Source of the DNA: an uncultured Pseudomonadota bacterium | GTDB taxonomy: Bacteria > Pseudomonadota > Gammaproteobacteria > Steroidobacterales > Steroidobacteraceae | DNA length: 64,000 nucleotides | Direction of reading: 5' to 3' | Assembly (NCBI GenBank): GCA_903868595.1 | Contig: CAIPVV010000043.1 | Coordinates: forward strand, 123,283 to 187,282 | In this document: positions 8,678 to 20,569 of the stretch, in pieces | Layout: each line of letters starts with the position of its first letter | Numbering within the stretch: position 1 is the stretch's first letter | Translations under genes and position numbers: made by a program | Notes under the pieces: generated by a model | The model's input: only the letters and a program-made list of their open reading frames with translations | The model's database searches: none | Told to the model about the DNA's origin: nothing

Positions 8678-11341
8678 ATGACTGACCTTCCGAACACACA
8701 AGACCACGATCCCCAAGAAACCCGAGAGTGGCTGGAGTCCATAGACTCCGTGCTGCGTGCGGGGGGCGCCGACAGGGCACATTTCCTGCTCGATCGCCTC
8801 ATCGACCACGCCCGCCGCTCCGGGGCCTACCTGCCCTATAAGCCCAACACGGCTTATGTCAATACGATCGCCACCGGCCAGGAGCCCCGGTACCCGGGCG
8901 ACCGCGCGATCGAGAAGCGGCTCGAGGCCTACATGCGCTGGAACGCGGTTGCCATGGTCGCCCAGGCGAACAAGGTGTCCTCCGAGTACGGCGGCCACCT
9001 GGCCAGCTACGCCTCCTCGGCGACGCTTTATGAAGTGGGCTTCAACCACTTCTGGCGCGCCCATTCCGACACGCATCCCGGCGACATGGTCTTCATGCAG
9101 GGGCACAGCTCCCCGGGTGTCTATGCTCGCGCCTTCCTGGAAGGCCGCCTGGGCGAAGAACAGCTGAAGCGCTTCCGCCAGGAAGTCGGCGGCGGGGGGC
9201 TCTCCTCCTATCCGCACCCCTGGCTCATGCCGGACTTCTGGCAATTCCCGACCGTCTCGATGGGCCTGGGGCCGATGATGGCCATCTACCAGGCGCGCTT
9301 CGTGCGCTACATGGAGAACCGCGGCCTCTCGGCGCCCTCGGACCGCAAGGTCTGGGCGTTCTGCGGCGACGGCGAGATGGACGAGCCGGAGTCGATGGGC
9401 GCGCTCACCATGCCGGTGCGCGAGAAGCTCGACAACCTCGTGTTCGTCGTCAACTGCAACTTGCAGCGCCTGGACGGCCCGGTGCGTGGCAACGGCAAGA
9501 TCATCCAGGAGCTGGAGGCCGCCTTCCTGGGCGCCGGCTGGAACGTGATCAAGGTCCTGTGGGGCAACCGCTGGGACCCGCTGCTGGCCAAGGATACCAA
9601 CGGCATCCTGCGCTCGGTGATGGAAGCCTGCGTCGATGGCGAGTACCAGACGTTCAAGGCCAAGGGCGGCGCGTTCACGCGCGAGCACTTCTTCGGCAAA
9701 CACCCGGACCTCAAGGCGATGGTCGCCACGATGTCCGACGAGGAGATCTGGCGCCTGAACCGCGGCGGCCACGATGCGCAGAAGGTGTACGCGGCCTACG
9801 CCGCGGCCGCGGCGCACAAGGGCCAGCCGACGGTGATCCTGGCGCATACGGTCAAGGGCTACGGACTGGGCAAGGCGGCCGAGGGGCAGATGGTTGCCCA
9901 CCAGCAGAAGAAGATGGACGCGGAGTCGCTGCGCCACTTCCGCGAGACCTTCCGCATCCAGATCAGCGACGACGACATCGCCAAGTTCTCCTTCCGCAAG
10001 CCGGCGGAGGACAGCGAGGAGATCAAGTACCTCAAGGCGCGTCGCGAGGCGCTGGGCGGCTACCTGCCCAAGCGCAACACGAACGTACCGGCACTGGTCG
10101 TGCCGCCGCTGGAGACCTTCAAGTCGCTGCTGGACGGTTCGGGGGATCGCGAGATCTCCACGACCATGGCCTTCGTGCGCATCCTGACGGCGCTGCTGAA
10201 GGACAAGACCATCGGCAAGAACATCGTGCCGATCGTGCCCGACGAGGCACGTACCTTCGGCATGGAAGGCCTGTTCCGCCAGATCGGCATCTACTCCTCC
10301 GTTGGCCAGCTGTACACGCCGCAGGATGCGGAGCAGCTCATGTCCTACAAGGAGGACAAGAAGGGCCAGATGCTGGAGGAGGGCATCAACGAGGCGGGCG
10401 CCATCTGCTCATGGATCGCGGCCGGTACGGCCTACGCGAACCATGGCCAGAGCATGGTGCCGTTCTACATCTACTACTCGATGTTCGGCTTCCAGCGCGT
10501 CGGCGACTTCATCTGGGCGGCCGGCGACATCCAGGCGCGTGGCTTCCTGCTGGGCGCCACGGCCGGGCGCACGACGCTGGCGGGTGAGGGCCTGCAGCAC
10601 CAGGACGGCCATAGCCAGATCGTGGCCACGACCGTGCCGAACTGCCGGGCGTACGATCCGGCCTATGCCTATGAGCTGGCCGTGATCATCCACGACGGCA
10701 TGCAGCGCATGTACGTCGAGCACCAGAATATTTTCTATTACATCTCGGTGATGAACGAGAACTACCTGCAGCCGGCGATGCCGGCGGGCAGCGAGGCAGG
10801 CATCCTCAAGGGTGCCTACCTGCTCAAGGAAGGTGGCAAGGGCAAGCTGCGCACGACGCTGCTGGGCTCCGGCACGATCCTGCGGGAGGTCATCGGCGCG
10901 GCGGAGATACTGGAGAAGGACTACAAGGTCGCCTCCGACGTCTTCTCCGTGACCAGCTTCAGCGAGCTGCGGCGCGAGGCCCTGGAGGTCGAGCGCCACA
11001 ACCTGCTGCAGCCCGCTGCGGCTGCCCGCACGCCCTACGTGCAGCAGCTCTTCACGGGCCGGGACACGCCGATCATTGCCGCGACCGACAACATGCGACT
11101 GGTCCCCGACCAGATCCGCCAGTGGATCGGTTCGCGCTACGTCACGCTGGGTACGGATGGCTTTGGTCGCAGCGACGGCCGTGCCGCGCTGCGCAGCCAC
11201 TTCGAGGTCGATCGCCGCTTCATCGTGCTGGCTGCCCTCAAGGCGCTGGCGGACGAGGGCAAGATCGAGAAGGCCATGCTTACCCAGGCCATCGCCAAGC
11301 TGGGAATTGATCCCGGTAAGGCCGATCCCCTGAACAGCTAA
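8678..11341 (+). CDS. aceE: Pyruvate dehydrogenase E1 component, homodimeric type
   Basis: An 887-residue thiamine-diphosphate enzyme, the same length as the E. coli AceE. It decarboxylates pyruvate and acetylates the lipoyl groups of E2. Visible hallmarks are GGHLASYASSATLYEVGFNH, MQGHSSPG, the TPP/Mg motif GDGEMDEPESMG with VVNCNLQRLDGPVRGN, and VPDEARTFGMEGLFRQIG. ATG 8678 is used rather than an upstream in-frame ATG at 8612, because the protein then begins like other AceE proteins; an AAGG lies about nine bases ahead. It is first in the aceE-aceF-lpdA operon. Confidence 0.97.
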   Translation: MTDLPNTQDHDPQETREWLESIDSVLRAGGADRAHFLLDRLIDHARRSGAYLPYKPNTAYVNTIATGQEPRYPGDRAIEKRLEAYMRWNAVAMVAQANKVSSEYGGHLASYASSATLYEVGFNHFWRAHSDTHPGDMVFMQGHSSPGVYARAFLEGRLGEEQLKRFRQEVGGGGLSSYPHPWLMPDFWQFPTVSMGLGPMMAIYQARFVRYMENRGLSAPSDRKVWAFCGDGEMDEPESMGALTMPVREKLDNLVFVVNCNLQRLDGPVRGNGKIIQELEAAFLGAGWNVIKVLWGNRWDPLLAKDTNGILRSVMEACVDGEYQTFKAKGGAFTREHFFGKHPDLKAMVATMSDEEIWRLNRGGHDAQKVYAAYAAAAAHKGQPTVILAHTVKGYGLGKAAEGQMVAHQQKKMDAESLRHFRETFRIQISDDDIAKFSFRKPAEDSEEIKYLKARREALGGYLPKRNTNVPALVVPPLETFKSLLDGSGDREISTTMAFVRILTALLKDKTIGKNIVPIVPDEARTFGMEGLFRQIGIYSSVGQLYTPQDAEQLMSYKEDKKGQMLEEGINEAGAICSWIAAGTAYANHGQSMVPFYIYYSMFGFQRVGDFIWAAGDIQARGFLLGATAGRTTLAGEGLQHQDGHSQIVATTVPNCRAYDPAYAYELAVIIHDGMQRMYVEHQNIFYYISVMNENYLQPAMPAGSEAGILKGAYLLKEGGKGKLRTTLLGSGTILREVIGAAEILEKDYKVASDVFSVTSFSELRREALEVERHNLLQPAAAARTPYVQQLFTGRDTPIIAATDNMRLVPDQIRQWIGSRYVTLGTDGFGRSDGRAALRSHFEVDRRFIVLAALKALADEGKIEKAMLTQAIAKLGIDPGKADPLNS

Positions 11342-11353
11342 AGGATCGACCGC

Positions 11354-12966
<1,613 letters not shown>

Positions 12967-12970
<4 letters not shown>

Positions 12971-14727
12971 GCCAGATTGATATCGCGGTTCCCGACCTGG
13001 GCAATTTCGACGAGGTCGCGGTGGTAGAGGTGCTGGTGAAGGTGGGCGACGACGTCGACATCGACACGCCGCTCCTCACGCTGGAGACCGAGAAGGCGAC
13101 GATGGACGTCCCGTCCAGCGCCGCCGGCAAGGTTGGCGAGCTGCTGGTCAAGGTCGGCGACAAGGTCCGCAAGGGCTCGGTCATCGCGCGCCTCGCGGGC
13201 GCTGCCGCCAGCGGGGCCCCGGCCAAGGCCGACGTTGCCAAGGCTGCCGCCGCCGCGACGCCGGTTGCAGCAGCCGTGGCCGCGGCTCCCGCATCCGCCG
13301 CGCCTGATCCGAAAGCCGACCGCAACGTGAAACTGCTGGTCCTGGGCGGTGGCCCGGGCGGTTATACGGCGGCCTTCCGCGCGGCCGACCTGGGCGTTGC
13401 CGTCACGCTGGTGGAGCGCTGGGAGAGCCTGGGGGGCGTCTGCCTGAACGTGGGCTGCATCCCGTCCAAGGCCCTGCTGCATGCAGCCAAGGTCATCGAC
13501 GAGACGGCCTCGATGGCCTCGCACGGGGTGAGCTTCGGCGCGCCGAAGATCGATCTGGACAAGCTGCGCAGCTGGAAGGTCAGCGTCGTCAAGAAGCTGA
13601 CCGGCGGGCTCTCGGGCCTGGCCAAGCAGCGCAAGGTCGAGGTCGTGCGCGGCGTGGGCCGCTTCGTGAGTCCGCGCGTGGTCGAGGTCACTTCGGTCGA
13701 TGGCCGGCTCCAGACCATCGGATTTGAGCAGTGCATCATCGCCGCCGGCTCGGAGCCCGTGAAGCTGCCGTTCATTCCGGAGGATCCGCGCATCATGGAT
13801 TCCACCGGGGCGCTGGAGCTGCCGGACGTGCCCAAGAAGATGCTGGTCATCGGCGGCGGAATCATCGGCCTGGAGATGGCGTGCGTTTACGACGCGCTGG
13901 GCGCCAAGCTCAGCGTGGTGGAGCTTACCGACCAGCTCATGCCGGGCGCCGATATCGACCTCGTGCGTCCGCTGGAGAAGCGCCTCAAGGGGCGCTACGA
14001 ACAGATCCTGCTGGGCACCAAGGTCACCAAGGTGGAGGCGCTCAAGGAAGGTATCCGCGTGACCTTCGACGCAGCAGGCAAGGTTAGCACCGCGGTGTAC
14101 GACCGCGTGCTGGTCGCGGTCGGGCGCGTGCCCAACGGCAAGCTGATCAACGCGGGCGCCGCCGGCGTCAGCGTCAACGAGCGCGGCTTCATCCCGGTCG
14201 ACAACCAGATGCGTACCAACGTTGCGCACATCTTCGCAGTCGGCGATATCGTCGGCCAGCCCATGCTGGCCCACAAGGCGACGCACGAGGCCAAGGTTGC
14301 TGCCGAGGTGGCTGCCGGCCACAAGGCTTTCTTCGACGCGAGGGTCATCCCGTCCGTGGCGTACACGGATCCCGAAGTGGCCTGGGTCGGCGTGACCGAG
14401 GGCCAGGCCAAGCAGCAGGACCTGAAGATTCGCAAGGCTGCCTTCCCGTGGGCAGCCAGTGGTCGTTCGCTCGCCATCGGGCGCGATGAGGGCATCACCA
14501 AGCTCATCGTCGATGCGGCCACCAACCGCGTCATCGGCGCCGGTATCGTCGGCACCAACGCCGGCGATCTGATCGCCGAGGTGGGGCTGGCGATCGAGAT
14601 GGGCGCCGATGCGGCCGACGTGGGCCTCACGATCCATCCGCACCCGACGCTCTCCGAGACGGTGGGCATGGCGGCCGAGGCCCTGGAAGGCACGCTGACC
14701 GACCTGTACATGCCCAAGAAGGCGTAG
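12967..14727 (+). CDS. lpdA: Dihydrolipoamide dehydrogenase (E3) with N-terminal lipoyl domain
   Basis: A 586-residue E3. Residues 1-80 form a lipoyl domain (K43 in TEKATMD) that closely resembles those of the adjacent AceF; an Ala-rich linker leads to the flavoprotein from about residue 118. The FAD motif GGGPGGYTAAFRAADLG, redox disulfide C159-LNVG-C164, NAD-binding GGGIIGLEMA and the C-terminal catalytic HPHPTLSE are all intact. It reoxidises dihydrolipoyl groups with NAD+. The start is TTG at 12967, within the aceF stop. Lipoyl-bearing E3 proteins are known in Neisseria and other Proteobacteria. Confidence 0.96.
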
Positions 14728-14755
14728 TCACCGCACCGCACGGAGGGCGCGCCGC

Positions 14756-16660
14756 ATGACCTACACACAGCGCTGCCTTCTAGCCGGCTGGCTGCTGGCG
14801 ATCCCCGCCGTGCAGGCGGGGGCGGTTTCGATCCCCTCGCCACGCAACGCCGTTTACCCGGGCCTCATCACGCTGGCCGTAGACGTCCGGGACGTGGAGC
14901 GGCGCATCATCCGCGTCGAGGAAACCATCCCGGTCGAACCCGGCAAGCTGACGCTGCTGTATCCGCGGTGGTTGCCGGGCAAACATGCCCCCCGCGGCGT
15001 GGTGGAGCAGTTGGCGGGTTTGCTCATCGAGGGCAACGGCAAGGCGCTGTCCTGGCAGCGCGACCCGGCGGACGTCTTTGCTTTCCACGTCCAGGTACCC
15101 AATACCGTCACCTCGCTGCACGTGCAGTTCCAGGTGGCGACGCCGCAGGCCAATGACGGCGACACGCGCGTCGTGTTCACCCCCTCGATCCTGAACCTGC
15201 AATGGAACCAGGCGATCCTCTATCCCGCGGGCTACTACGCCTCCGACATCGGCGTGGAGGCCAGCGTGCAGCTGCCCAGCGGCTGGCGGCAGGCCAGCTC
15301 CCTGCCGGTGAAGGTGCCCGGCGATACGACGCATTTCGCGGCGGTGACCCTGGAGTCGCTGATCGACTCGCCGCTGTTTGCCGGCCGCTATACCGGAATG
15401 CTGGACCTGGCCCCGGGTGACGCGGTGCCCGTGCACCTGGACCTCTTCGCGGAGTCGCCGGCCGACATCGTGCCGACCAACGAGGAGGTCGCGGCACACC
15501 GGGCACTCGTGCGCGAGGCCTACGCGGCCTACGGCAAGCCCCACTACGATCACTACGACTTCCTCGTGGGGCTCACCGGGATCCTGGGCGGCATCGGGCT
15601 GGAGCATTACCGCTCCAGCGAGAACACGCTGGGTACCGGGTACTTCAGCGCCTGGGACGAGGCGGTGGGGCAGCGCGACCAGCTGGTGCATGAGTACACG
15701 CACGCCTGGAACGGCAAGCGGCGCCGGCCGGCGGACCTGTGGACGCCCAACTACAACGTGCCGATGCAGGACAGCCTGCTGTGGGTCTATGAGGGCATGA
15801 CCGAGTACTACGGCTTCGTGCTGGCGGCGCGCGCGGGCCTGTGGACGCAGGAGTTCGCACGAGAGAACTTCGCCGCCGTGGCGGCAGTCTATGATGCGAA
15901 GCGGCCGGGACGCTCGTGGCGTCCGCTTGCCGACACCACCCACCAACCGATCCTCAACCCGCGGCGCCCACTCGCCTGGGTGAGCTGGCAGCGCAGCGAG
16001 GACTACTACTCCGAATCCTCGCTGTTGTGGCTGGGTGTCGATGCGCGCCTGCGCGAACTGACCGGCGGGGCCAAGGGCCTGGATGCGATGGCCAGCCTGT
16101 TCTTCGCCGCGCCCGCCCAACGGGGAGCGGTGTCCACGTATGAGTTCCAGGACGTGGTGCGCGCGCTCAACGAGGTGGCGCCGTACGACTGGAAGGGTTT
16201 CCTCGAGCAGCGCGTCTATGCCACGTCCGCCCCGCTGGATGGCCTGCAGTGGGCAGGGCTCAAGCTCGTGTACGACGATCGCCCCAACGCGTCCATCAAG
16301 GACGCCGAGCGCGAGCGCAAGAACCTGGACCTGAGCTACAGCCTCGGGCTGGTGGTCTCCAAGGATTCGGTATTGACCGAGGTGGTGTGGGAGGGTCCCG
16401 CCTTCAAGGCTGGCCTGACCACCAATACCACCCTGGTTGCGGTCAACGGTCGCAGCTACAGTGGCGAGCTGCTTAAAGAGGCTCTGTTGCACGCCAAGAC
16501 GGCTGCCGAGCCCATCGAACTGCTGGTGAAGAGCCAGGACCGCTACCGCACGGTGCTCATCGACTACCACGATGGACTGCGCTATCCGCACCTGGTGCCC
16601 ATTGCCGGTGCGACCGACCGACTGGTGGAGATCCTGAAAGCAAGGCGACCGCAACCCTGA
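14756..16660 (+). CDS. Secreted M61-family (glycyl aminopeptidase-like) metallopeptidase
   Basis: A 634-residue protein with a signal peptide (about residues 1-22, ending VQAG). It has the M61 N-terminal beta domain, then the zinc site HEYTH at 312-316 in HEYTHAWNGKRRRP, the NYNVPMQDSLLWVYEG segment, and a C-terminal PDZ-like region (about 530-620). M61 enzymes are related to glycyl aminopeptidase and act outside the cytoplasm. The gene starts 28 bases after lpdA on the same strand, but its function is not obviously linked to pyruvate dehydrogenase. Confidence 0.92.
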   Translation: MTYTQRCLLAGWLLAIPAVQAGAVSIPSPRNAVYPGLITLAVDVRDVERRIIRVEETIPVEPGKLTLLYPRWLPGKHAPRGVVEQLAGLLIEGNGKALSWQRDPADVFAFHVQVPNTVTSLHVQFQVATPQANDGDTRVVFTPSILNLQWNQAILYPAGYYASDIGVEASVQLPSGWRQASSLPVKVPGDTTHFAAVTLESLIDSPLFAGRYTGMLDLAPGDAVPVHLDLFAESPADIVPTNEEVAAHRALVREAYAAYGKPHYDHYDFLVGLTGILGGIGLEHYRSSENTLGTGYFSAWDEAVGQRDQLVHEYTHAWNGKRRRPADLWTPNYNVPMQDSLLWVYEGMTEYYGFVLAARAGLWTQEFARENFAAVAAVYDAKRPGRSWRPLADTTHQPILNPRRPLAWVSWQRSEDYYSESSLLWLGVDARLRELTGGAKGLDAMASLFFAAPAQRGAVSTYEFQDVVRALNEVAPYDWKGFLEQRVYATSAPLDGLQWAGLKLVYDDRPNASIKDAERERKNLDLSYSLGLVVSKDSVLTEVVWEGPAFKAGLTTNTTLVAVNGRSYSGELLKEALLHAKTAAEPIELLVKSQDRYRTVLIDYHDGLRYPHLVPIAGATDRLVEILKARRPQP

Positions 16661-16699
16661 TGAACCCGCACTAAAACCGCCTGAGTACCGTCGGCGCGC

Positions 16700-17213
16700 A
16701 TCGCTACGCAAGCAAGGCGCAGTACGCCACCTTGATCGCGCGCCTGGCGCTGCCGATACACGACTCGGGCTGGCAGTTCGATGCCGCGCCGTGCCTGGCA
16801 CGCGGGGGGCTGCGGCCGGGGACGTGCTCTCCCGGCCTCTCGACACGCCGCTGGCAATGATCTCCACCAGCTCCTGTCGCGCGGCAGCCGGCACGGTGCT
16901 GGGGCAGCTGGATATTTAGCGGTTCATCAGCACGCCGCGCGGCGAGGTCGCAGGCCGCGTGGTGCGGGTGCAGGATCTTGCCGATACGGGGCGTACGCTG
17001 CCCAGGGTGGTGGAGCGGCTGCGCACGGGGTAGCCCGCCGTCAGGGAGCTGCGCAGTGCGGTGCTCCGGAGGAACGCGATCTTCGCCTATACGCAGCACT
17101 ACGGGGTGCAGCGGCTGCCGACGAACCCGTGGATCCACCAGCCTTTTGAGGACTACGACGGGATGGGGATCGAGGGCTTGCGGCGCAACATGCGCGAGCG
17201 CGCCGGTTCCTGA
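16700..17213 (+). pseudogene. Decayed purine-type phosphoribosyltransferase gene
   Basis: Reading this stretch in two frames recovers a phosphoribosyltransferase of the xanthine/hypoxanthine type. The first frame gives IARLALPIHDSGW and CLARGGLRPG. After a one-base deletion in the G run at 16818-16821, the next frame gives DVLSR, QDLADTGRTLPRVVERL (the PRPP-binding loop) and LPTNPWIHQPFEDYD. In-frame TAG codons occur at 16917-16919 and 17031-17033, and no start codon is evident. The final TGA is at 17211-17213. One frameshift and two stops make a functional product very unlikely. The intact parent would be about 170-180 residues, salvaging purine bases. Confidence 0.88.
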
Positions 17214-17235
17214 GCAAGGCCGCGGGATCCGCCGC

Positions 17236-17661
17236 CTAGAGCTTCCTCAGCAGCTCCAGATAATTCTGTTCATCCGGTGCGCGGCCGGCGCGCTGCGCAT
17301 CCCATAATGTCTGGGCGAGCACCTCGATCATCCGGTGCTCGGCATCGTGTCTGGAGCCCAGTTTGCGCGTCAGGCGGGCGTGCACCGCCTCGATGCCGGC
17401 GGGGCGGCGCGTGGCCAGCTGCTCGCGCAGGCCCAGGTGCAGGCCCATATGCAGGAAGGGGTTGGTTTGCCCCTGCTCTACGGTAAAGGCTTCGCCGAGG
17501 GCGGCATCCGACTCGAAGAGGGCGTGGTACTCCGGGTGCAGCTGGATCACGTCGGCTATCGCGGCATCCAGCGCCTCCAGCGGCAGCCCCTGCTGGCGGC
17601 GCTGCCATGCCTGGTAGTAGCGACGGCGCAGTTCATCGCGGCCCGATCCTGCAAACAACAT
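17236..17661 (-). CDS. DUF1841 family protein
   Basis: A 141-residue protein of unknown function. It starts MLFAGSGRDELRRRYYQAW, followed by LHPEYHALFE, NPFLHMGLHLGLREQL and a C-terminal DEQNYLELLRK; this pattern is characteristic of DUF1841. The start at 17661 shares one base with the nth stop (TGATG), so it is translationally coupled to nth. The nth-DUF1841 pair is conserved in many Gammaproteobacteria, hinting at a link to base excision repair, but no activity is known. Confidence 0.85.
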   Translation of the reverse strand: MLFAGSGRDELRRRYYQAWQRRQQGLPLEALDAAIADVIQLHPEYHALFESDAALGEAFTVEQGQTNPFLHMGLHLGLREQLATRRPAGIEAVHARLTRKLGSRHDAEHRMIEVLAQTLWDAQRAGRAPDEQNYLELLRKL

Positions 17662-18305
17662 CACTGCACCTCCGCGACGGTCTTGGTCTTGTACTCGCAC
17701 AGCTCCGCAATGGCGCAGTCCGGACAGCGGGGCCTGCGCGCCACGCACACATGCCGTCCGTGCAGGATCAGCCAGTGGTGCGCGTCCTGCAGGAACTCCG
17801 GTGGCGTGAATTTCAGCAGCTTCCTCTCCACTTCGGCCACGGTCCTGCCCGGCGCGAGGCCGGTGCGGTTGGCGACCCGAAACACATGCGTGTCCACCGC
17901 GATGGTGGGCTCCCCGTAGGCGACGTTCAGCACGACGTTGGCCGTCTTGCGCCCGACGCCCGGTAGCCCCTCCAGTGCCTCCCGCTCCCGCGGGACTTCG
18001 CCGGCGTATTCCTCGATGAGGATCCGTGCCGCGGTGACGATATTCTTCGCCTTCGTATTGTAGAGGCCGATGCTGCGGATGAAGGGAGTCAGGCCCTCAA
18101 TGCCCAGCGCGAGGATCTGCTGGGGCGTTCGAGCCCTGGCGAAGAGTTTGCGCGTGGCCAGGTTCACGCTCTTGTCCGTGGCCTGGGCCGATAGCGTCAC
18201 CGCCACCAGCAGCTCGTAGGGCGTGCTGAACTCCAGCTCCGTGCGCGGGCTGGGCGTGGCGCAGCGCAGCCCGCGATAGATCGCCTCACGCCGCGCCGGA
18301 TTCAT
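17661..18305 (-). CDS. nth: Endonuclease III (DNA glycosylase/AP lyase)
   Basis: A 214-residue base-excision-repair enzyme that removes oxidised pyrimidines. It shows the LLVAVTLSAQATDKSVN helix, the helix-hairpin-helix LEGLPGVGRKTANVVLN with the catalytic Lys, the catalytic Asp in VDTHVFRVANR, and the C-terminal [4Fe-4S] cysteines CVARRPRCPDCAIAELC (C-x6-C-x2-C-x5-C). It starts 13 bases after the metG stop and overlaps DUF1841 by one base. Confidence 0.97.
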   Translation of the reverse strand: MNPARREAIYRGLRCATPSPRTELEFSTPYELLVAVTLSAQATDKSVNLATRKLFARARTPQQILALGIEGLTPFIRSIGLYNTKAKNIVTAARILIEEYAGEVPREREALEGLPGVGRKTANVVLNVAYGEPTIAVDTHVFRVANRTGLAPGRTVAEVERKLLKFTPPEFLQDAHHWLILHGRHVCVARRPRCPDCAIAELCEYKTKTVAEVQ

Positions 18306-18318
18306 GCCCTGGGCCTGC

Positions 18319-20370
18319 CTAGCTGATCTTCATGCCCGGCTGCACGCCGGTGTCGGCCGACAGCAGGAACACACCGCTGCCCGGTGCGCTGGCGCACAGG
18401 ACCATGCCCTCGGAGACGCCGAAGCGCATCTTGCGCGGCGCCAGGTTGGCGATCACCACCACGAAGCGGCCTACCAGCTGTTCCGGCGCGTAGCTTGCGC
18501 TGATGCCGGAGAACACCTGGCGCTGGTGGTCGCCCAGGTCGAGCTTGAGCTGCAGGAGCTTATCCGAGCCCTCCACACGGGCGGCCTCGATGACCTTGGC
18601 GGCCCGCAGATCCAGCTTGGCGAAATCCTCCATACCGATCATGCCGGGCTCCTGGGTCTTGACGGGTGCGGCGGGCGCTGCCGCCGCGGGTTTGCCGGTG
18701 GCGGCCTGGGCGGCGACGGCCGGCGCCGCGGCGATCGTGGCCGGCGAGGCCACCAGCTGCTTCACGACGGCAGGGTCGACGCGGGAGGCCAATTGCGGGT
18801 ACTTGCCGATGGCCGTGCCCAGCAGCGGGGCCTCCACGTCATCCCAGCTCGCAAAGGCCGTGGCTCCCAGCCAACTGGCGGCAGCCTGCGTGATCTTCGG
18901 CAGCACCGGGGCCAGGTACATCAGCAGCACGCGGAACAGGTTGATCCCCTGCGTCGCGATCGCCCGGGCCTCCTCCATGCGCGCAGGGTCCTTGGCAACC
19001 TGCCAGGGCTTTTGATGGTCCACGTACTGGTTCGCGCGGTCCGCCAGCTGCATGACCTCGCGGATCGCGGCGGCTGTGTCGCGGTTCTCGTAGAGCTGGG
19101 CGATGCGCTCGCGCACGGCCGTGAACTCCAGGAAGAGCGCGTGCTCGGGCAGGGAGTCGGCCAGGTGCCCGCCGGCGCGCTCGATGAACGGTGCGCAGCG
19201 GCTGGCGATATTTACCAACTTGCCCACGATGTCGGAGTTCACGCGGGCGGTGAAATCCTCCAGGTTCAGGTCGATGTCCTCGACACCCCCGGTGAGCTTG
19301 GCTGCGAAGTAGTAGCGCAGCGGCTCCGGTGGCAGCAGTTCCAGGTAGCGCTGCGCCGTGATGAAGGTGCCGCGCGACTTGGACATCTTCTGCCCGTCGA
19401 CCGTCAGGAACCCGTGCACGTGCACACCGGTCGGCCGGCGCATGCCGGCGCCGAACAGGACGGCGGGCCAGAACAGCGTGTGGAAGTAGCTGATGTCCTT
19501 GCCGATGAAATGGTGCAGCTCGGTCTGCGTCTCCGATCGCCAGTAGCTGTCGAAGTCCAGGCCGCGCTTGGCCGCGAGCGCGGCAAAGGCGCCGATGTAG
19601 CCGATGGGTGCATCGAACCAGACGTAGAAGTACTTGCCCGGCGCGTCGGGAATCTCAAAGCCGAAATACGGCGCGTCGCGCGAGATGTCCCAGTCCTTCA
19701 GGCCCGACTCGAACCACTCGCCGAGCTTGGCCTTGACCGATTCCTGCAGGCCGCTGCGGGTCAGCCAGTCGCGCAGCATCGTCTCGAAGTCGCCGAGCTT
19801 GAAGAACAGATGGTCGGAGTCGCGCAGCACCGGCGTCGTGCCGGTGACCGTGGAGAGGGCGTCCTTCAGGTCCGCCGGCGAGTAGGTTGCCCCGCAGGAT
19901 TCGCAGCTGTCGCCGTACTGGTCCGGCGTGTTGCAGCGGGGGCAGGTGCCGCGCACGTAACGGTCCGGCAGGAACATGCCGGCCTGCTCGTCGTAGGACT
20001 GCCGCACCGAGCGGCGGGTGATGACGCCCTTGTCGCGCAGCACCGTGTAGAGCGCGTCGGTGTAGCTGCGGTTCTCCGCCGAGTGGGTGGAGTGAAAGTG
20101 GTCGAAGCCGATCAGAAAGCCGGCGTAGTCGCGGGCGTGGGCACTGGCGGACGCGGCAATCAGCTGCTCGGGCGTGATGCCGTCCTGCTGGGCGCGGATC
20201 ATGATCGGCGTGCCGTGGGTGTCCTCGGCGCAGACGTACAGGCAGCTGTTGCCGCGCAGCTTCTGGAACCGTACCCAGATGTCGGTCTGCACGGCCTCGA
20301 TGATGTGGCCGAAGTGCAGGGGGCCGTTGGCGTACGGCAGGGCGCTGGTAACGAGGATCGTACGCGGCAT
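18319..20370 (-). CDS. metG: Methionyl-tRNA synthetase
   Basis: A 683-residue class I aminoacyl-tRNA synthetase. The start at 20370 gives the normal N-terminus MPRTILVTSALPYANGPLHF with the HIGH-like HFGH. A zinc knuckle of the CPRCNTPDQYGDSCESCG type follows, then KMSKS, and after an Ala/Pro linker a C-terminal tRNA-binding (EMAP-like) domain from about residue 580 (MEDFAKLDLRAAKVIEA, GEEQ-like APEQLVGRFVVVIANLAPRK). Transcription probably starts at an extended -10 element 40-50 bases upstream. nth and DUF1841 follow in the same direction. Confidence 0.97.
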   Translation of the reverse strand: MPRTILVTSALPYANGPLHFGHIIEAVQTDIWVRFQKLRGNSCLYVCAEDTHGTPIMIRAQQDGITPEQLIAASASAHARDYAGFLIGFDHFHSTHSAENRSYTDALYTVLRDKGVITRRSVRQSYDEQAGMFLPDRYVRGTCPRCNTPDQYGDSCESCGATYSPADLKDALSTVTGTTPVLRDSDHLFFKLGDFETMLRDWLTRSGLQESVKAKLGEWFESGLKDWDISRDAPYFGFEIPDAPGKYFYVWFDAPIGYIGAFAALAAKRGLDFDSYWRSETQTELHHFIGKDISYFHTLFWPAVLFGAGMRRPTGVHVHGFLTVDGQKMSKSRGTFITAQRYLELLPPEPLRYYFAAKLTGGVEDIDLNLEDFTARVNSDIVGKLVNIASRCAPFIERAGGHLADSLPEHALFLEFTAVRERIAQLYENRDTAAAIREVMQLADRANQYVDHQKPWQVAKDPARMEEARAIATQGINLFRVLLMYLAPVLPKITQAAASWLGATAFASWDDVEAPLLGTAIGKYPQLASRVDPAVVKQLVASPATIAAAPAVAAQAATGKPAAAAPAAPVKTQEPGMIGMEDFAKLDLRAAKVIEAARVEGSDKLLQLKLDLGDHQRQVFSGISASYAPEQLVGRFVVVIANLAPRKMRFGVSEGMVLCASAPGSGVFLLSADTGVQPGMKIS

Positions 20371-20410
20371 GGTGTCTGGCGGGGTCCGGGGGGGTGGCAA
20401 TCGGGGCCCG

Positions 20411-20420
20411 GATTATCGCA
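20411..20420 (-). promoter_or_regulatory. Candidate extended -10 promoter for metG
   Basis: On the minus strand the sequence reads TGC-GATAAT, an extended -10 element, about 40 bases before the metG start codon. No good -35 box is present, as expected for the extended type. The hairpin GCCGCC-GGTT-GGCGGC lies directly upstream. Assignment is by eye. Confidence 0.4.
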
Positions 20421-20569
20421 CGGCAGGAGCCGCCGGTTGGCGGCAGACCCCGCCCGGGGACCCTTCGCGGGCGACGACCGGCGGCACCTCGCCCCGCAGG
20501 CGAAGGCCGAGCAGGCCGGCCTCCGGGCCGAGGCGTACCGCGAGCAGACCCTGGTCGCTACCCCTCGGC

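Noticed and set aside
14780..16894. Long open frame on the minus strand (about 700 codons)
   Set aside because: It lies wholly antisense to the M61 peptidase gene and its translation is Arg/Gly/His-rich with no family resemblance. High GC content keeps such frames open.
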